This document shows positions 42,439 to 51,339 of a stretch of DNA of 64,000 bases, piece after piece. The stretch's first letter is position 1. The number at the start of each line of letters is the position of its first letter. The notes beneath the pieces are model-generated. The model was not told the DNA's origin, searched no databases, and saw only the letters and a list, made by a program, of their open reading frames with translations. The position numbers and the translations under genes are program-made. Origin of the DNA: Methanocella paludicola SANAE (GTDB taxonomy: Archaea > Halobacteriota > Methanocellia > Methanocellales > Methanocellaceae); NCBI RefSeq assembly GCF_000011005.1, contig NC_013665.1, positions 558,001-622,000 on the forward strand, given 5' to 3'.

Positions 42439-43353
42439 ATGGCTTTACTCGACCTCATCATCATTGGCGCCGGCCCTGCGGGCATGACGGCGGCCATTTA
42501 CGCGAAACGGAAGGGGCTTACTTTACAGGTGCTGGCCGACTCCGTCGGCGGCCAGGTCACAAAGACCGGCAACGTGGAGAACTATCCGGGCTATAAGAGC
42601 ATACCGGGGCCCCAGCTGGCGGCCCTCATCAAGAAACAGCTCGAGGAGATGACGGTGGACATTACGATGAGCCGCGCGGCGAAGCTCGAAAAGTCCGGCG
42701 ATTATTTTAAAGTGACGTCCGGGGACGGCCATACGTACGAGGCGAGGGCCGTCATCATTGCGTCGGGCTCGAAGTGGAAAGAGCTGAACGTCCCGGGCGA
42801 GAAGGAATTTAAGAACCGGGGCGTGAGCTATTGTCCGACGTGCGACGGCCCCCTGTTCTCGGGCATGGACGTAGCGGTCATCGGCGGCGGGAACGCGGCT
42901 GCTGAGGCGGTGCTCGACCTCATACCCCTGGCAACGAAGGTATACCTGGTCGTCCGGAGCACCCTGAAGGCGGATAAGGTCGTCATCGATAAGATATCGG
43001 CGAACGATAAGGTGACAATCCTTACCGGGTACACGGTCGATAAGATCAACGGCACGGATTTCGTGGAATCGGTGGATATCGTTTCCACGGGCGGCGAGCG
43101 TAAGACGCTCAGCGTGGGCGGCGTGTTCGTCGAGGTCGGGCTGGCGCCCAACGTGGCCTTCGCCAAAGACCTGGTGCAGCTCAACGACAGGGGCGAGATC
43201 GTGATCGACGAGCGCTGCCGGACCAGCGTTTGTGGCGTCTATGCGGCCGGCGACGTGAGCGATGTGCCCCAGAAGCAGATCATCGTGGCAGCCGGCGAGG
43301 GTGCAAAGGCAGCCATGTCGGCGTTCACCTATATCAGCACGCAGAAGTGCTAG
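42439..43353 (+). CDS. trxB: Thioredoxin-disulfide reductase-like flavoprotein
   Basis: A 304-residue TrxB-family flavoprotein. It has an FAD site (GAGPAGMTAAIYA near 10), the redox pair CPTC at about 132-135, a second nucleotide fold (IGGGNAAAEAVL) and the C-terminal FAD motif GVYAAGDVSD. The usual NADPH-binding HRRxxxR is absent: the equivalent stretch reads VVRSTLKADK. Methanogen homologues can use F420H2 instead, and that is my inference here. It pairs with the glutaredoxin gene 27 bases upstream. ATG at 42439 preferred over an adjacent GTG. Confidence 0.92.
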   Translation: MALLDLIIIGAGPAGMTAAIYAKRKGLTLQVLADSVGGQVTKTGNVENYPGYKSIPGPQLAALIKKQLEEMTVDITMSRAAKLEKSGDYFKVTSGDGHTYEARAVIIASGSKWKELNVPGEKEFKNRGVSYCPTCDGPLFSGMDVAVIGGGNAAAEAVLDLIPLATKVYLVVRSTLKADKVVIDKISANDKVTILTGYTVDKINGTDFVESVDIVSTGGERKTLSVGGVFVEVGLAPNVAFAKDLVQLNDRGEIVIDERCRTSVCGVYAAGDVSDVPQKQIIVAAGEGAKAAMSAFTYISTQKC

Positions 43354-43358
43354 ATGCC

Positions 43359-43574
43359 TTACTTTTTTTCCAGCGCCTCGATACGCATCTCCATCTCGAT
43401 CATGGCGTTCATGAGGGCGGCCTCGGTATGGTTAGGGTGCATGACCAGCGTCTCCTCCCGGCGCCCGGCCAGCTCGAACATGATGTAATCGAACACTTCA
43501 CGCCGTTTTCTATCGAGGGCAAGGCGGTAATTATCGAACCGCTTTGCGACCATCATCAAATGCATGCTGGGCAT
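43359..43574 (-). CDS. Small helical protein, function unknown
   Basis: A 71-residue, Met-rich protein predicted to be helical (KRFDNYRLALDRKRREVFDYIMFELAGRREE, then HTEAALMNAMIEMEMRIEALEKK). The last ~30 residues could form a short coiled coil. No family is recognised. It lies 99 bases after the actin-like ATPase gene on the same strand, with its own TATA-like sequence between, so operon membership is possible but not certain. It converges on trxB with five bases between. Confidence 0.62.
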   Translation of the reverse strand: MPSMHLMMVAKRFDNYRLALDRKRREVFDYIMFELAGRREETLVMHPNHTEAALMNAMIEMEMRIEALEKK

Positions 43575-43673
43575 TGCTCACACTTCCATAGCCCATGGTA
43601 AGCAGGAGGAATACTTAAAAAGAAGAGAATATGCGCCGTGAAAATAATCGGCGCGCGATCGATAACTGCGCCC

Positions 43674-44801
43674 TTATTCGCGGTACTGCAGCGTGTACTC
43701 GGAGATGCGGTAAGCGCCGATCGCGGGCGCAAGGTCCGGGCGGTCGCTCGAGATCACGGTGACCTTCTGCTCCAGCTCGTCCGAGAGAAGCTGCTGTATG
43801 CGCTCCTTCAGGCCGGGGATGCACGCCATGCCGCCCGTAAGGATAATGGGCTCGGACAGGACACGCTTGTACGTCTGGTAGTGGTCCTGGGCTAACTGGG
43901 GGAAGAAGTTCTCCATGATGGCCTCGACCACGTTGTTCACGTACTCCTCGACGGGCTTCATGATGCTCTTCTCGATCTTGAAGCCGTACTGGCCCTTGTC
44001 GTGGATGTGGACGGAATCGTAAACGGGCTTGTAGTCGATGAAGTTGGCGAACTCCTCTTTGTACTTTCTCGCCGTGTTCAGGTCGATGTTCACGATGCCC
44101 TGGGTCTCGTTCTGGACGCCCAGCCTTATCTTCCGGTCAACGATGTTGCCGCTGATGGTACCCAGCGTAACAGTATGCACGGGCTCGCCGTTACGGAACA
44201 CGCTCATCTCGAGCGTGGTGGAGCCCATGTTGACGCTCATGAAGGTCTTCTTGATGGCGTCGAGGCCGTCGAACGCGGGAATGGCGCCGCAGAACGCCTC
44301 GGACCAGGCCTGCCTGCCGGCGCGGCCGATGGACATGCCCGATATGATCTCCTTCAGGTTCTTCCTTCCCCGGTCGTTCTCGACCGCGGGGTGAGCCAGC
44401 GTAACGTAGCTGTTCTCCGGGATGTTATACTTATAAACGAGATACTCGATGAACTGGGCGGCCAGCTTTACGCTGTCGTCGTCCTGGGGCAGGCCCGCGC
44501 GGAACATGAAGTACACGGAATCGGCGTACTCCTCTGCCGCCTCATCGCCGAACTTGGTGGCCAGCTTGCCCGTAAAAAGGTCCCTGTACTTGGCGACGCA
44601 GGTCAGGGTCCGCACTATGTCCAGGCTGCCCTCGTAGTTGGGCATCACGAGCACCGTCCTGGTAGACCCTATCTTCAGCCCGATGGGTATGGAGTCGGTG
44701 CTCCTCTTCCTCATGGTATTGTTATTCTCCGCAAATCCGTATGCGGGATTACCATCGTCTGCCATCGTATCATTGCCTATGTTATCATTAGGTTCGACCA
44801 T
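43674..44801 (-). CDS. Actin/MreB/ParM-like ATPase
   Basis: A 375-residue actin-superfamily protein. The nucleotide-site motifs are present: phosphate-1 near 38-53 (IPIGLKIGSTRTVLV), phosphate-2 near 188-202 (MSVNMGSTTLEMSVF) and the adenosine motif near 319-331 (IILTGGMACIPGL). The first ~35 residues are Asn/Asp-rich and probably disordered. It lacks the HSP70 substrate domain and is closer in length to MreB/ParM-type filament proteins, though no subfamily is assignable by eye. It begins 15 bases after the transmembrane PEGA/winged-helix gene, so the two are co-transcribed and probably work together. GGAT lies five bases before the ATG. Confidence 0.85.
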   Translation of the reverse strand: MVEPNDNIGNDTMADDGNPAYGFAENNNTMRKRSTDSIPIGLKIGSTRTVLVMPNYEGSLDIVRTLTCVAKYRDLFTGKLATKFGDEAAEEYADSVYFMFRAGLPQDDDSVKLAAQFIEYLVYKYNIPENSYVTLAHPAVENDRGRKNLKEIISGMSIGRAGRQAWSEAFCGAIPAFDGLDAIKKTFMSVNMGSTTLEMSVFRNGEPVHTVTLGTISGNIVDRKIRLGVQNETQGIVNIDLNTARKYKEEFANFIDYKPVYDSVHIHDKGQYGFKIEKSIMKPVEEYVNNVVEAIMENFFPQLAQDHYQTYKRVLSEPIILTGGMACIPGLKERIQQLLSDELEQKVTVISSDRPDLAPAIGAYRISEYTLQYRE

Positions 44802-44816
44802 TCAAATCCAGCCTCT

Positions 44817-47066
44817 TTACTTATCGCCGTCCAGCCTCCAGACGACCACGGACGACGAGCTGTCGTCGGACGACGACGAGTGGGACTTGTAGTAGTACAG
44901 CCCTTTGACCTTCTCGATGTCGTCGTTGATGACCAGCTCCTTGGTGATGTAGGTGAGATTATTGGGGATGATCTCCAGATCGTTGCTCATCTGGATGAAC
45001 GAGACGCCCTCCGGGTGGTCCCGGATGTAGCGGAGCACGCGCTCCTTGTCGCCCGCGGACGTGCTGGCGTCGCGCTGGCCAGATATCCTCGGGATGCGGA
45101 ACCGCTCGTTGCGCTCCGGGGCCGTTGGCCTTTCGACCAGCGCCTCCCTCTCGCTCACGGGCTGCGCCCGCTGCGGGGGGTCATAGCTGCTTCTGGACGG
45201 CTCCTCGTAGCTCCTGGCCTCGTAATTCCTCGAGGGCTCGGCGTAGCGCTCTACGTTGCTCTTGGACTTCTTGTAGATATCGTTCGCGAAGACGACGGGG
45301 CTCTTCTCCTTCGGGGCCTCGATCGGCTCCCGCGCCTTGATCTTTTTGGGCACGCCCTCGGCGATGTGCTTCAGGTCGAAGTCGAGGATCTTTTTCTTCC
45401 TGCCCTCTTCTACCGGGGCCGGCTCGCGCTTTCTCTTCACCGGGTCGACGTTTACGACATTCACGTTGTCCCCTGGCGTGCTTTCCTGCCTCGCCCTGAT
45501 CGTTTCCCTCTTCGAGGCCTCCTGCTTCGCCACCTCTGCTTTATGAGATTTAGCCACTTCGCGGTCGGCCTTCGCGCTTCCCAGCTTATGGGTGAACCCG
45601 TTCAGAGCCCTGGAGACTGGGGCGAGAATGCCCTTGATCCGGGTCGCCAGCAGGAAGACGATGGCGATGATGGCGATGAGAAGTATGATGATCGCAACGA
45701 CGAGCGTTACCCACGCGGGCACTACGGCCTTCTCCATGCTCATGATGAAGTCGGGGTGCTGCTGGTTGGCCTCCATCGTGATGGTGTCCGTGCTGTCGGA
45801 ATAGCCGTCCTTGCTCATCTTGATCGTATGTGTGCCTGCGTCGATGTAGGCCGTACACGGCGTCATCAGGGGCGTGTTATCGGGGCCGAAAAGCTGCTGG
45901 CCGTCGACATAGATGTACGCTCCGGTCGGGACCGAGGAGAGGCTTACCCAGCCGCCTTTGGAAAAGGACACCACGACGTTCGGCATCGTGACGCTCCGGG
46001 CGGCGTTCTCCATCCCGTAGCCCATGATGACGTTCGGGAAGTACAGCGCCCTGGCATCGCTGTTAGGGGCGATGACCGTCTGTTTTTGGTTGCTCAGGTC
46101 CGTGTACTCCACCTGGACCTTGATGTCCTTCTTGGACTGGATGGACTTGCCGTCGTTCGTCGTCGGGGCCACGCCGTTAAACACGTACTTGCCGTTGCTG
46201 TCCGTGACGGTCGTCACCATGGACCCGTCCATGTTTTTCATCGGTATGTACCCGGACTGGTTATCCGCCTTCTGCAGGAGGGTCACGACCGCCCCTTCGA
46301 CGGGCTTGCCGTCCTTGGTGATCACGGTGCCGTTAACGATATTGGAATGGCTTGTCGGCATATCCGACGGGTCGGGGCTGCTGGACGGTGTTGTAAGCGG
46401 TAAGATGATGCGGGTCTCGAGGACGTTGTTGATGTCCGCGTTCCGCGTTACTGTGATCTGCTTGTGAGTGGACTCGTAACAGACGCCGTTCTCCCAGTGC
46501 TGGGCATATATCATGTACGTGCCGGCCGGGACGTAGAACGTGTAGCTTCCCTTGCCGTCCGTCCTCTCCGCGAACTGGTAATACTTGACATCGTTATCCA
46601 TGCTCACCAGGTAGACGATCCCGGTGATGAAGCTGGCACTGTTGCCCGTTCCGCTCTGGATGGCGCCGTAGACGTATCCGTATTCGGGCTCGGGATAGTT
46701 AGGTATCTGGGTCTCTGAGGACGGTATGGTCTGTATGCTCTTGGTCGGATACCATCGGGCATAATACGTCGGCATCTCGTATTTTGTGCCGTCCGTGTCC
46801 GTGTACGAAACCCTCACGGTACACGTATCAGTGTCGGCGATGACGTTGATAAAATCGAAGTTGCCATTCTCGTTCGTTTTCTTAGTTGCGATCGTTTTGT
46901 ATGCGTTATCGATGAGCGTGACATCGGCGCCGGATAAAGGGTTCCCGTACCGGTCGACGACCATGCCGCTGATACTAAACGCGGTACCCGCGGCGTTTAC
47001 TCCCGTGACGGCAGTTAGTGATAATAATATGACGCTAATAAGCAATAGGTTAATGAACTTTTTCAT
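44817..47066 (-). CDS. Transmembrane Ig/PEGA protein with cytoplasmic winged helix
   Basis: A 749-residue single-pass protein. Residues 1-25 are a signal peptide. Carboxypeptidase-regulatory/Ig-like domains span about 30-110, 125-215 and 240-345; a PEGA domain spans about 371-440 (GWVSLSSVPTGAYIYVDGQ, then HTIKMSKDGYSD). The membrane helix is about 450-475. A basic, disordered linker (476-665) leads to a winged-helix domain (about 672-727, KERVLRYIRDHPEGVSFIQMSNDLEI). With the signal peptide the N-part is outside and the winged helix inside. This could be a membrane-bound transcription factor or a DNA-membrane tether, and the neighbouring actin-like ATPase favours the second; both are inference. 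The final residues are Ser/Asp-rich. Confidence 0.86.
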   Translation of the reverse strand: MKKFINLLLISVILLSLTAVTGVNAAGTAFSISGMVVDRYGNPLSGADVTLIDNAYKTIATKKTNENGNFDFINVIADTDTCTVRVSYTDTDGTKYEMPTYYARWYPTKSIQTIPSSETQIPNYPEPEYGYVYGAIQSGTGNSASFITGIVYLVSMDNDVKYYQFAERTDGKGSYTFYVPAGTYMIYAQHWENGVCYESTHKQITVTRNADINNVLETRIILPLTTPSSSPDPSDMPTSHSNIVNGTVITKDGKPVEGAVVTLLQKADNQSGYIPMKNMDGSMVTTVTDSNGKYVFNGVAPTTNDGKSIQSKKDIKVQVEYTDLSNQKQTVIAPNSDARALYFPNVIMGYGMENAARSVTMPNVVVSFSKGGWVSLSSVPTGAYIYVDGQQLFGPDNTPLMTPCTAYIDAGTHTIKMSKDGYSDSTDTITMEANQQHPDFIMSMEKAVVPAWVTLVVAIIILLIAIIAIVFLLATRIKGILAPVSRALNGFTHKLGSAKADREVAKSHKAEVAKQEASKRETIRARQESTPGDNVNVVNVDPVKRKREPAPVEEGRKKKILDFDLKHIAEGVPKKIKAREPIEAPKEKSPVVFANDIYKKSKSNVERYAEPSRNYEARSYEEPSRSSYDPPQRAQPVSEREALVERPTAPERNERFRIPRISGQRDASTSAGDKERVLRYIRDHPEGVSFIQMSNDLEIIPNNLTYITKELVINDDIEKVKGLYYYKSHSSSSDDSSSSVVVWRLDGDK

Positions 47067-47526
47067 CCTTTGACCGTCCGACCTTGTGAATTAAGCTTTT
47101 CTGACTACAAATATTTTTTCGTGTTACCGGATATTTTTCAAGCTTTTCGCCTATGGCCACTATATTAGCCTTTTTTCACCGAAAACTTGGGTTTATATCG
47201 TCACTGCGGTTAGTGTGTGATTTAAGCTGTTAGTATATAAAAGCATCGATTTCGTCCGGCCGTGGAATTTGGGCTAAAAAGTCAGCTACGCTGGGCGAAA
47301 AACAGGGCTTGCTCAGGTCGATGGCGCATGAATTTTTTGCGGTTATCCGACTTATCTCTAATCTACTGAGCGATCGTTAAGCACAGAAGTTAAGCGATTA
47401 TGACAGAAAAGCTATATTATGGGTTGTCTTTTGAGAGGGCCTTACCCGGCGCAGTTACGTCCACACATAATATATATCATGATAAAAGGCGAGGATTATT
47501 CATATCATGGGGGCTGCGGTCGCCAC
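47067..47526. other. Long divergent control region with possible RNA
   Basis: A 460-base gap between the PEGA gene and amrS. Near the PEGA start it is AT-rich and holds that gene's promoter. A strong TATA-like AGTATATAAAAGC lies at 47232-47244 on the plus strand; the ~75 bases after it are GC-rich (CAGC-TAC-GCTG mini-hairpin at 47284-47294) and end in a run of six T at about 47332-47338, so a small RNA is possible. The amrS promoter TATA is at 47467-47477. No supported reading frame. Confidence 0.5.
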
Positions 47527-48549
47527 ATGCTAAAGGAAGCCATTCTCTGGGAGCCATTGAAAGACGGCAAGGCGAAGTGTAACGTCTGCTCATACCGGTG
47601 CGTCATATTGCCTGGAAAGCTCGGCCACTGCCGTACCCGGAAGAACATCGACGGCAAAGTATTTTCTTTGATCTATGGCACGGTGACCTCCGAGGCCAGC
47701 GACCCCATCGAGAAGAAGCCGCTGTACCACTTTTACCCGGGCAGCTACTCGTACTCGGTCGGTTCGGTGGGATGTAATTTCCAGTGCGAGCACTGCCAGA
47801 ACTGGGGCATTTCCCAGGCCGAGATACAGGAGGTCTATACGCAGGACATCATGCCCGAAGAGCTGGCCCGTAATGCCGTCGATACGCTGTGTAAGAGCGT
47901 CTCGTGGACCTATAACGAGCCCGGTATCTGGGTCGAATACTCCCATGATTGCGCCGTGAAGTGCCACGAGAAGGACATTAAGACCATCTACGTCACTAAC
48001 GGCTATCCTACGCCCGAACATTTAGACGTAATGAAGGGCCTGCTGGACGCGTTCCGGGTGGACATCAAGGCTTTCAGCGAGGACTTCTATAAAAAGATCT
48101 GCAAGTCTAAGCTCGAGCCAGTGCTCCAGTCCACGAAAATGGCGAAGGACATGGGCATGCACATCGAAGTGGTGAACCTTGTCATTCCGGGGCAGAACGA
48201 CTCGCCGGAAGAGATCAGGGCGCTCTCGAAGTGGTGCTTCGATAACCTGGGCCCCGATACGCCCATACACTTCACCCGGTTCCACCCCATGTACCACATG
48301 GACCACCTCGAGTCCACGCCGATCGTGGTGCTGGAGAGGGCCCACGATATCGCGAAAAAAGAGGGCATGAACTACGTGTACCTCGGCAACACGCTCGGTA
48401 ACAAATACGAGAATACCTGGTGCCCGAAGTGTAACGAATTACTCATCGAGCGCTATGGGTTCCAGATCATGCGCTACAGCATTACCCCGGATAAGAAATG
48501 CCCAAAGTGCGGGGAAAAAATACCGATCGTGGGGGACTACGGCCGCTAG
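47527..48549 (+). CDS. amrS: AmmeMemoRadiSam system radical SAM enzyme AmrS
   Basis: A 340-residue radical SAM protein. The cluster ligands are Cys83, Cys87 and Cys90 in CNFQCEHCQNW. Before these an extra Cys group, CNVCSYRC near 18-25 with HC at 35, and a final zinc-ribbon-like pair set (CPKC...CPKC) are typical of AmrS. VSWTYNEPGIWVEY and TIYVTNGYPTPE match the family well. AmrS is found with the AmmeMemoRadiSam genes AmrA and AmrB; those are not in this window. The reaction is unknown. ATG 47527 is chosen since homology begins there; no strong ribosome-binding site is seen. The stop overlaps the convergent MAT gene by four bases. Confidence 0.93.
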   Translation: MLKEAILWEPLKDGKAKCNVCSYRCVILPGKLGHCRTRKNIDGKVFSLIYGTVTSEASDPIEKKPLYHFYPGSYSYSVGSVGCNFQCEHCQNWGISQAEIQEVYTQDIMPEELARNAVDTLCKSVSWTYNEPGIWVEYSHDCAVKCHEKDIKTIYVTNGYPTPEHLDVMKGLLDAFRVDIKAFSEDFYKKICKSKLEPVLQSTKMAKDMGMHIEVVNLVIPGQNDSPEEIRALSKWCFDNLGPDTPIHFTRFHPMYHMDHLESTPIVVLERAHDIAKKEGMNYVYLGNTLGNKYENTWCPKCNELLIERYGFQIMRYSITPDKKCPKCGEKIPIVGDYGR

Positions 48550-49658
48550 AGCCTGCCCTTCACGAAGTCCTCGGTGATGTCCGGTATGTGCTCCAGCCAG
48601 TAGTCGATGACGGCCTCGATCTTTTTCTCGTTAGCCTTGCCGTATATGCTCGCCGACTTGATCTGGGGCTCCTCCAGGGGGGCGCCGATGCGGCTGACTA
48701 AATAGACGTACGCCTCTTCCACGCCGTCGAATGCGGCGATCTCCGCCGCCATCCTGTTCGCCGCGATGTTGTAGAGCTTGCCCACGTGGCTGACCGGGTT
48801 CTTGCCCGCGGTGGCCTCCATGGTCATGGGCCGTCCTGGCGTGATGAGGCCGTTCGGCCTGTTGCCCCTGCCCGTCTCGCCGTCGTCGCCCATCTCTGCC
48901 GATGTGCCCGTTACGGTCAGGTAAATGTCCTCGCCTTTGTCGGCGTTGTTCACGATGGCGGACACGTCGGCCCATCCCGGGGTTACATAGCCGAGGACTT
49001 TCTCTTCGACCTTACGCTTTGTATCGTTGTACTGCTCCATGTCCTCGATATATTTCGAGACAATGGCAGATGCCATCGTGAGCTGGATGCCGTTCCCTTT
49101 CCGGATGCCCATGATCTTGACATCCTCCCCGACGCCCTTTACCGATCGCATCAGGGGCTCGATCTTCGTGACGTTCTCCTCGAGATGGCTGAGGGGCGCA
49201 TATCCCAGGCCGATGGACGTGTCGTTCGCCACGACCCTGCCCACCAAGCTCCTCAATTCCGTGGACCCCATGCCGATACGGGGCTCTACCGTAAAGTGCC
49301 CGTTCAGGTTATTCACCGTCTTCTTAAGGAACTTCTCGGTGGCCTCCTTCGCGATGTCATTGACGGGTATCTTCGTGCCGTCCGCGTCGTCCGTGGCCCT
49401 TCCGCCGATGACGATGGCCAGCGGCCTCAGGATCTCGCCGCCGCCGAACTCGGGCCTCGACCGGCCGCCTATGAGGAGCACCTTGTCCACGTTATGGTGT
49501 AAAATATGGCCAAAATGGTCAATGTAATACTTGCTCAGGCTCCGGGAGATGGCGTCGGATATCCCGTCGCACAGGGTATCCGGGTGTCCCAGGCCCTTCT
49601 TCTCGACGATCTCGAACTTGTTGGCGCCGTAGGGGCGAAGTAGTTGTTCAACGAGCAC
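48546..49658 (-). CDS. mat: Archaeal S-adenosylmethionine synthetase (MAT)
   Basis: A 370-residue archaeal-type methionine adenosyltransferase, which makes SAM from Met and ATP. It is unrelated in length and motifs to bacterial MetK. Segments include [21 protein letters not shown] near the N-terminus, [69 protein letters not shown] at 49658 is preferred: GGAGG lies seven bases upstream, and a TATA box (TTATATAAATTT) sits 25-30 bases before that. An ATG seven codons earlier is in frame but lies before the ribosome-binding site. SAM here would feed several local methyltransferases and radical SAM enzymes. Confidence 0.96.
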   Translation of the reverse strand: MLVEQLLRPYGANKFEIVEKKGLGHPDTLCDGISDAISRSLSKYYIDHFGHILHHNVDKVLLIGGRSRPEFGGGEILRPLAIVIGGRATDDADGTKIPVNDIAKEATEKFLKKTVNNLNGHFTVEPRIGMGSTELRSLVGRVVANDTSIGLGYAPLSHLEENVTKIEPLMRSVKGVGEDVKIMGIRKGNGIQLTMASAIVSKYIEDMEQYNDTKRKVEEKVLGYVTPGWADVSAIVNNADKGEDIYLTVTGTSAEMGDDGETGRGNRPNGLITPGRPMTMEATAGKNPVSHVGKLYNIAANRMAAEIAAFDGVEEAYVYLVSRIGAPLEEPQIKSASIYGKANEKKIEAVIDYWLEHIPDITEDFVKGRL

Positions 49659-49736
49659 TTGATGGCCTCCGGTAATCATATATTAAATTTATATAATAAA
49701 TATCTACCTTTAAAATTTTAAGTCACTAAGCTGACG

Positions 49737-50026
49737 GAGGCACTATTTTCACCACAATGGCACGGAGTTCACGAAGGCTCACAAAGTCTTTTTTTAAATG
49801 TAAGAGCACAGAGGCCACAAAGCCCGGTTCATTGGCGATAGGGCACAAAGGATACAATGGCACAATGAAATGAACATGCGAACACTTTTTGCTATCGTGT
49901 CATTGTCCCCTTCGTGCCCTAATAACCCAAAAAGCCTTCTCAGCGGCCTTTGTGACCTTACATTAAAAATGAAATCTTTGTGAAACTCAGTGGGCTTAGT
50001 GCCATTGTGGTGAAAAATAGTGCCTC
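49737..50026. repeat. Palindrome PAL-5 (about 290 bp)
   Basis: An inverted repeat centred near 49882. Outer arms 49737-49763 and 49999-50026 pair over 27 bases with a single one-base gap. Inner halves continue with AAAG/CTTT-like words (GCACAGAGGCCACAAAG with its partner CTTTGTGACC region). It lies between the mat promoter region and the end of scpB, so unlike PAL-1 to PAL-4 it is between two genes on the same strand. No reading frame. Wording is like PAL-4. Confidence 0.82.
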
Positions 50027-50063
50027 TGTCCCCTTTGTGCCAGTTATTTAAAAAAGCCGTAAT

Positions 50064-50651
50064 CTACTTTACCTTGGGCATCAGCTTGCTAACGGCATCG
50101 AAGGCGTCCACATCGGGCACCTTCGAGTCCACCCACTTCGTCAGCGACTCTTTCTTGAGCTTCGCCTTCTTCATGATCTGGGTCTTGATGGACTCGACGT
50201 CGCCCTTCGTGAGCCCGAAGTAATCGCAAAACGCCTCGGTCGTCGTGAGCTCGTACGAACGCCCGACGCGCTTCTTCTCGATAAGGTCCTTTTCCAGGAG
50301 CATGGCCACGTGATCGTAGGCGGCCTGGCCCCGGATGTCCACCAGGTCTGACTGCTGGATGGGCTGGTAATAGGCGATGACCGATAACGTGCGCAGCGCG
50401 GGGGCCCGGAGCTCGCCCGGCGAAAAGCCCACAACGCGCTCGGCGTACTCCGGCCTGAGCTGCATGGCGTATTTTCCCTCAAGCCTCACGATCTCCAGAG
50501 GCGAGTTACGCTCACGATACTCCTCCATGAGCTTCTGCGCCAGCGAATTGATGTAGGTGCTCGACCGGTTCAGCAGGCTTTTCAATTGCTGCTCGCTCAC
50601 GGGCTTACCGGCCGAAAACAGCGCGGCCTCCATCAGGCTCTTCTCATCCAT
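50064..50651 (-). CDS. scpB: Condensin subunit ScpB
   Basis: A 195-residue ScpB, the winged-helix kite subunit of the SMC-ScpAB condensin. The N-terminal KSLMEAALFSAGKPVSEQQLKSLL is the usual ScpB start (EAxLFxxGxPV), the middle has LSVIAYYQPIQQSDLVDIRG, and the second winged helix includes DYFGLTKGD near the end. ScpB dimers bind the ScpA kleisin. The start ATG overlaps the scpA end by eight bases, with GGAGG ten bases upstream, so it is translationally coupled. It is last in the condensin operon. Confidence 0.95.
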   Translation of the reverse strand: MDEKSLMEAALFSAGKPVSEQQLKSLLNRSSTYINSLAQKLMEEYRERNSPLEIVRLEGKYAMQLRPEYAERVVGFSPGELRAPALRTLSVIAYYQPIQQSDLVDIRGQAAYDHVAMLLEKDLIEKKRVGRSYELTTTEAFCDYFGLTKGDVESIKTQIMKKAKLKKESLTKWVDSKVPDVDAFDAVSKLMPKVK

Positions 50652-51339
50652 TCGGCACAGACCTCCTGATGAAAATATCCTCGAACAATATCTCCTGCGT
50701 GAGCATAACGTACTTGCGGTTCGCCAAAAACAGCAGGGGCAGGTACACGTCCACGATGCCGTGGGGCGTGGGGTCCTTGATTAATTCGGAGAACATGACG
50801 AAGTCCCGGTAGGCGAACTCCCGGTCCAGCGCGCTGGTCATCTCCAGGATGCTCGCCTCGATGTCCTCGTTGTGGGCGATGCCCAGCACTTCCTCGATGG
50901 TCTTCCTGGGCGGCTTCTCGATCTTCAGGGCCTTCCTCATGTGCGAAGCGTCCTTCGTGGCCACGGCCCGCTGCAGCTCGGTGATTAGCTCCTGCAGGGT
51001 GACGGGGCGGGCGACGGCGTTCCGCTGCCGGGGCTCCAGCATCGGGTAGTCCTCGGGCTCCAGGTCGAAGTCAGGCCCGAAGGCGTAATCGTCATCGGGC
51101 TCGGGCGGCGGGGCGTTGACCAGCACGTCGGACTTCATGCGCAATAAGATGGAAGCGTACAGCAGCGTCCTGGCCGAGGCGGGGAGGTCGACCTTTTCCC
51201 TCTCCACGATCCTGGCCAGGAAACGGTCGGTGACGTCGATGATGTCGATGTTCCACGGGTCGATCTCGCCCGACCTGGCCATCTCCAGCAGTATCTCGAT
51301 GGACTCTTCCTGGTGCTGCGCCGGCGCCTCAGTCTGCAC
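50644..51339 (-). CDS. scpA: Condensin kleisin subunit ScpA
   Basis: A 231-residue kleisin that bridges SMC heads. The N-terminal part reads EESIEILLEMARSGEIDPWNIDIIDVTDRFLARIV, the conserved ScpA N-terminus; LPASARTLLYASILLRMKSDVLV follows. The C-terminal winged helix binds the second SMC head. The GTG start overlaps the smc stop by 11 bases, with GGGGTGA seven bases upstream, so translation is coupled. A disordered acidic linker lies near 80-115. Confidence 0.95.
   Translation of the reverse strand: MQTEAPAQHQEESIEILLEMARSGEIDPWNIDIIDVTDRFLARIVEREKVDLPASARTLLYASILLRMKSDVLVNAPPPEPDDDYAFGPDFDLEPEDYPMLEPRQRNAVARPVTLQELITELQRAVATKDASHMRKALKIEKPPRKTIEEVLGIAHNEDIEASILEMTSALDREFAYRDFVMFSELIKDPTPHGIVDVYLPLLFLANRKYVMLTQEILFEDIFIRRSVPNG

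Noticed and set aside
44001-46403. An 800-codon open frame on the plus strand
   Set aside because: It is antisense to the actin-like ATPase and PEGA genes, with Arg/His/Val-rich composition and no known motif; long antisense frames are common in GC-rich DNA.
47350-47400. 5S rRNA-like words (GAAGTTAAGC)
   Set aside because: Only about ten bases match and no 5S fold can be built around them.
47400-47582. 60-codon frame MTEKLYYGL... before amrS
   Set aside because: It overlaps the amrS start in another frame and has no conserved-looking features or ribosome-binding site.
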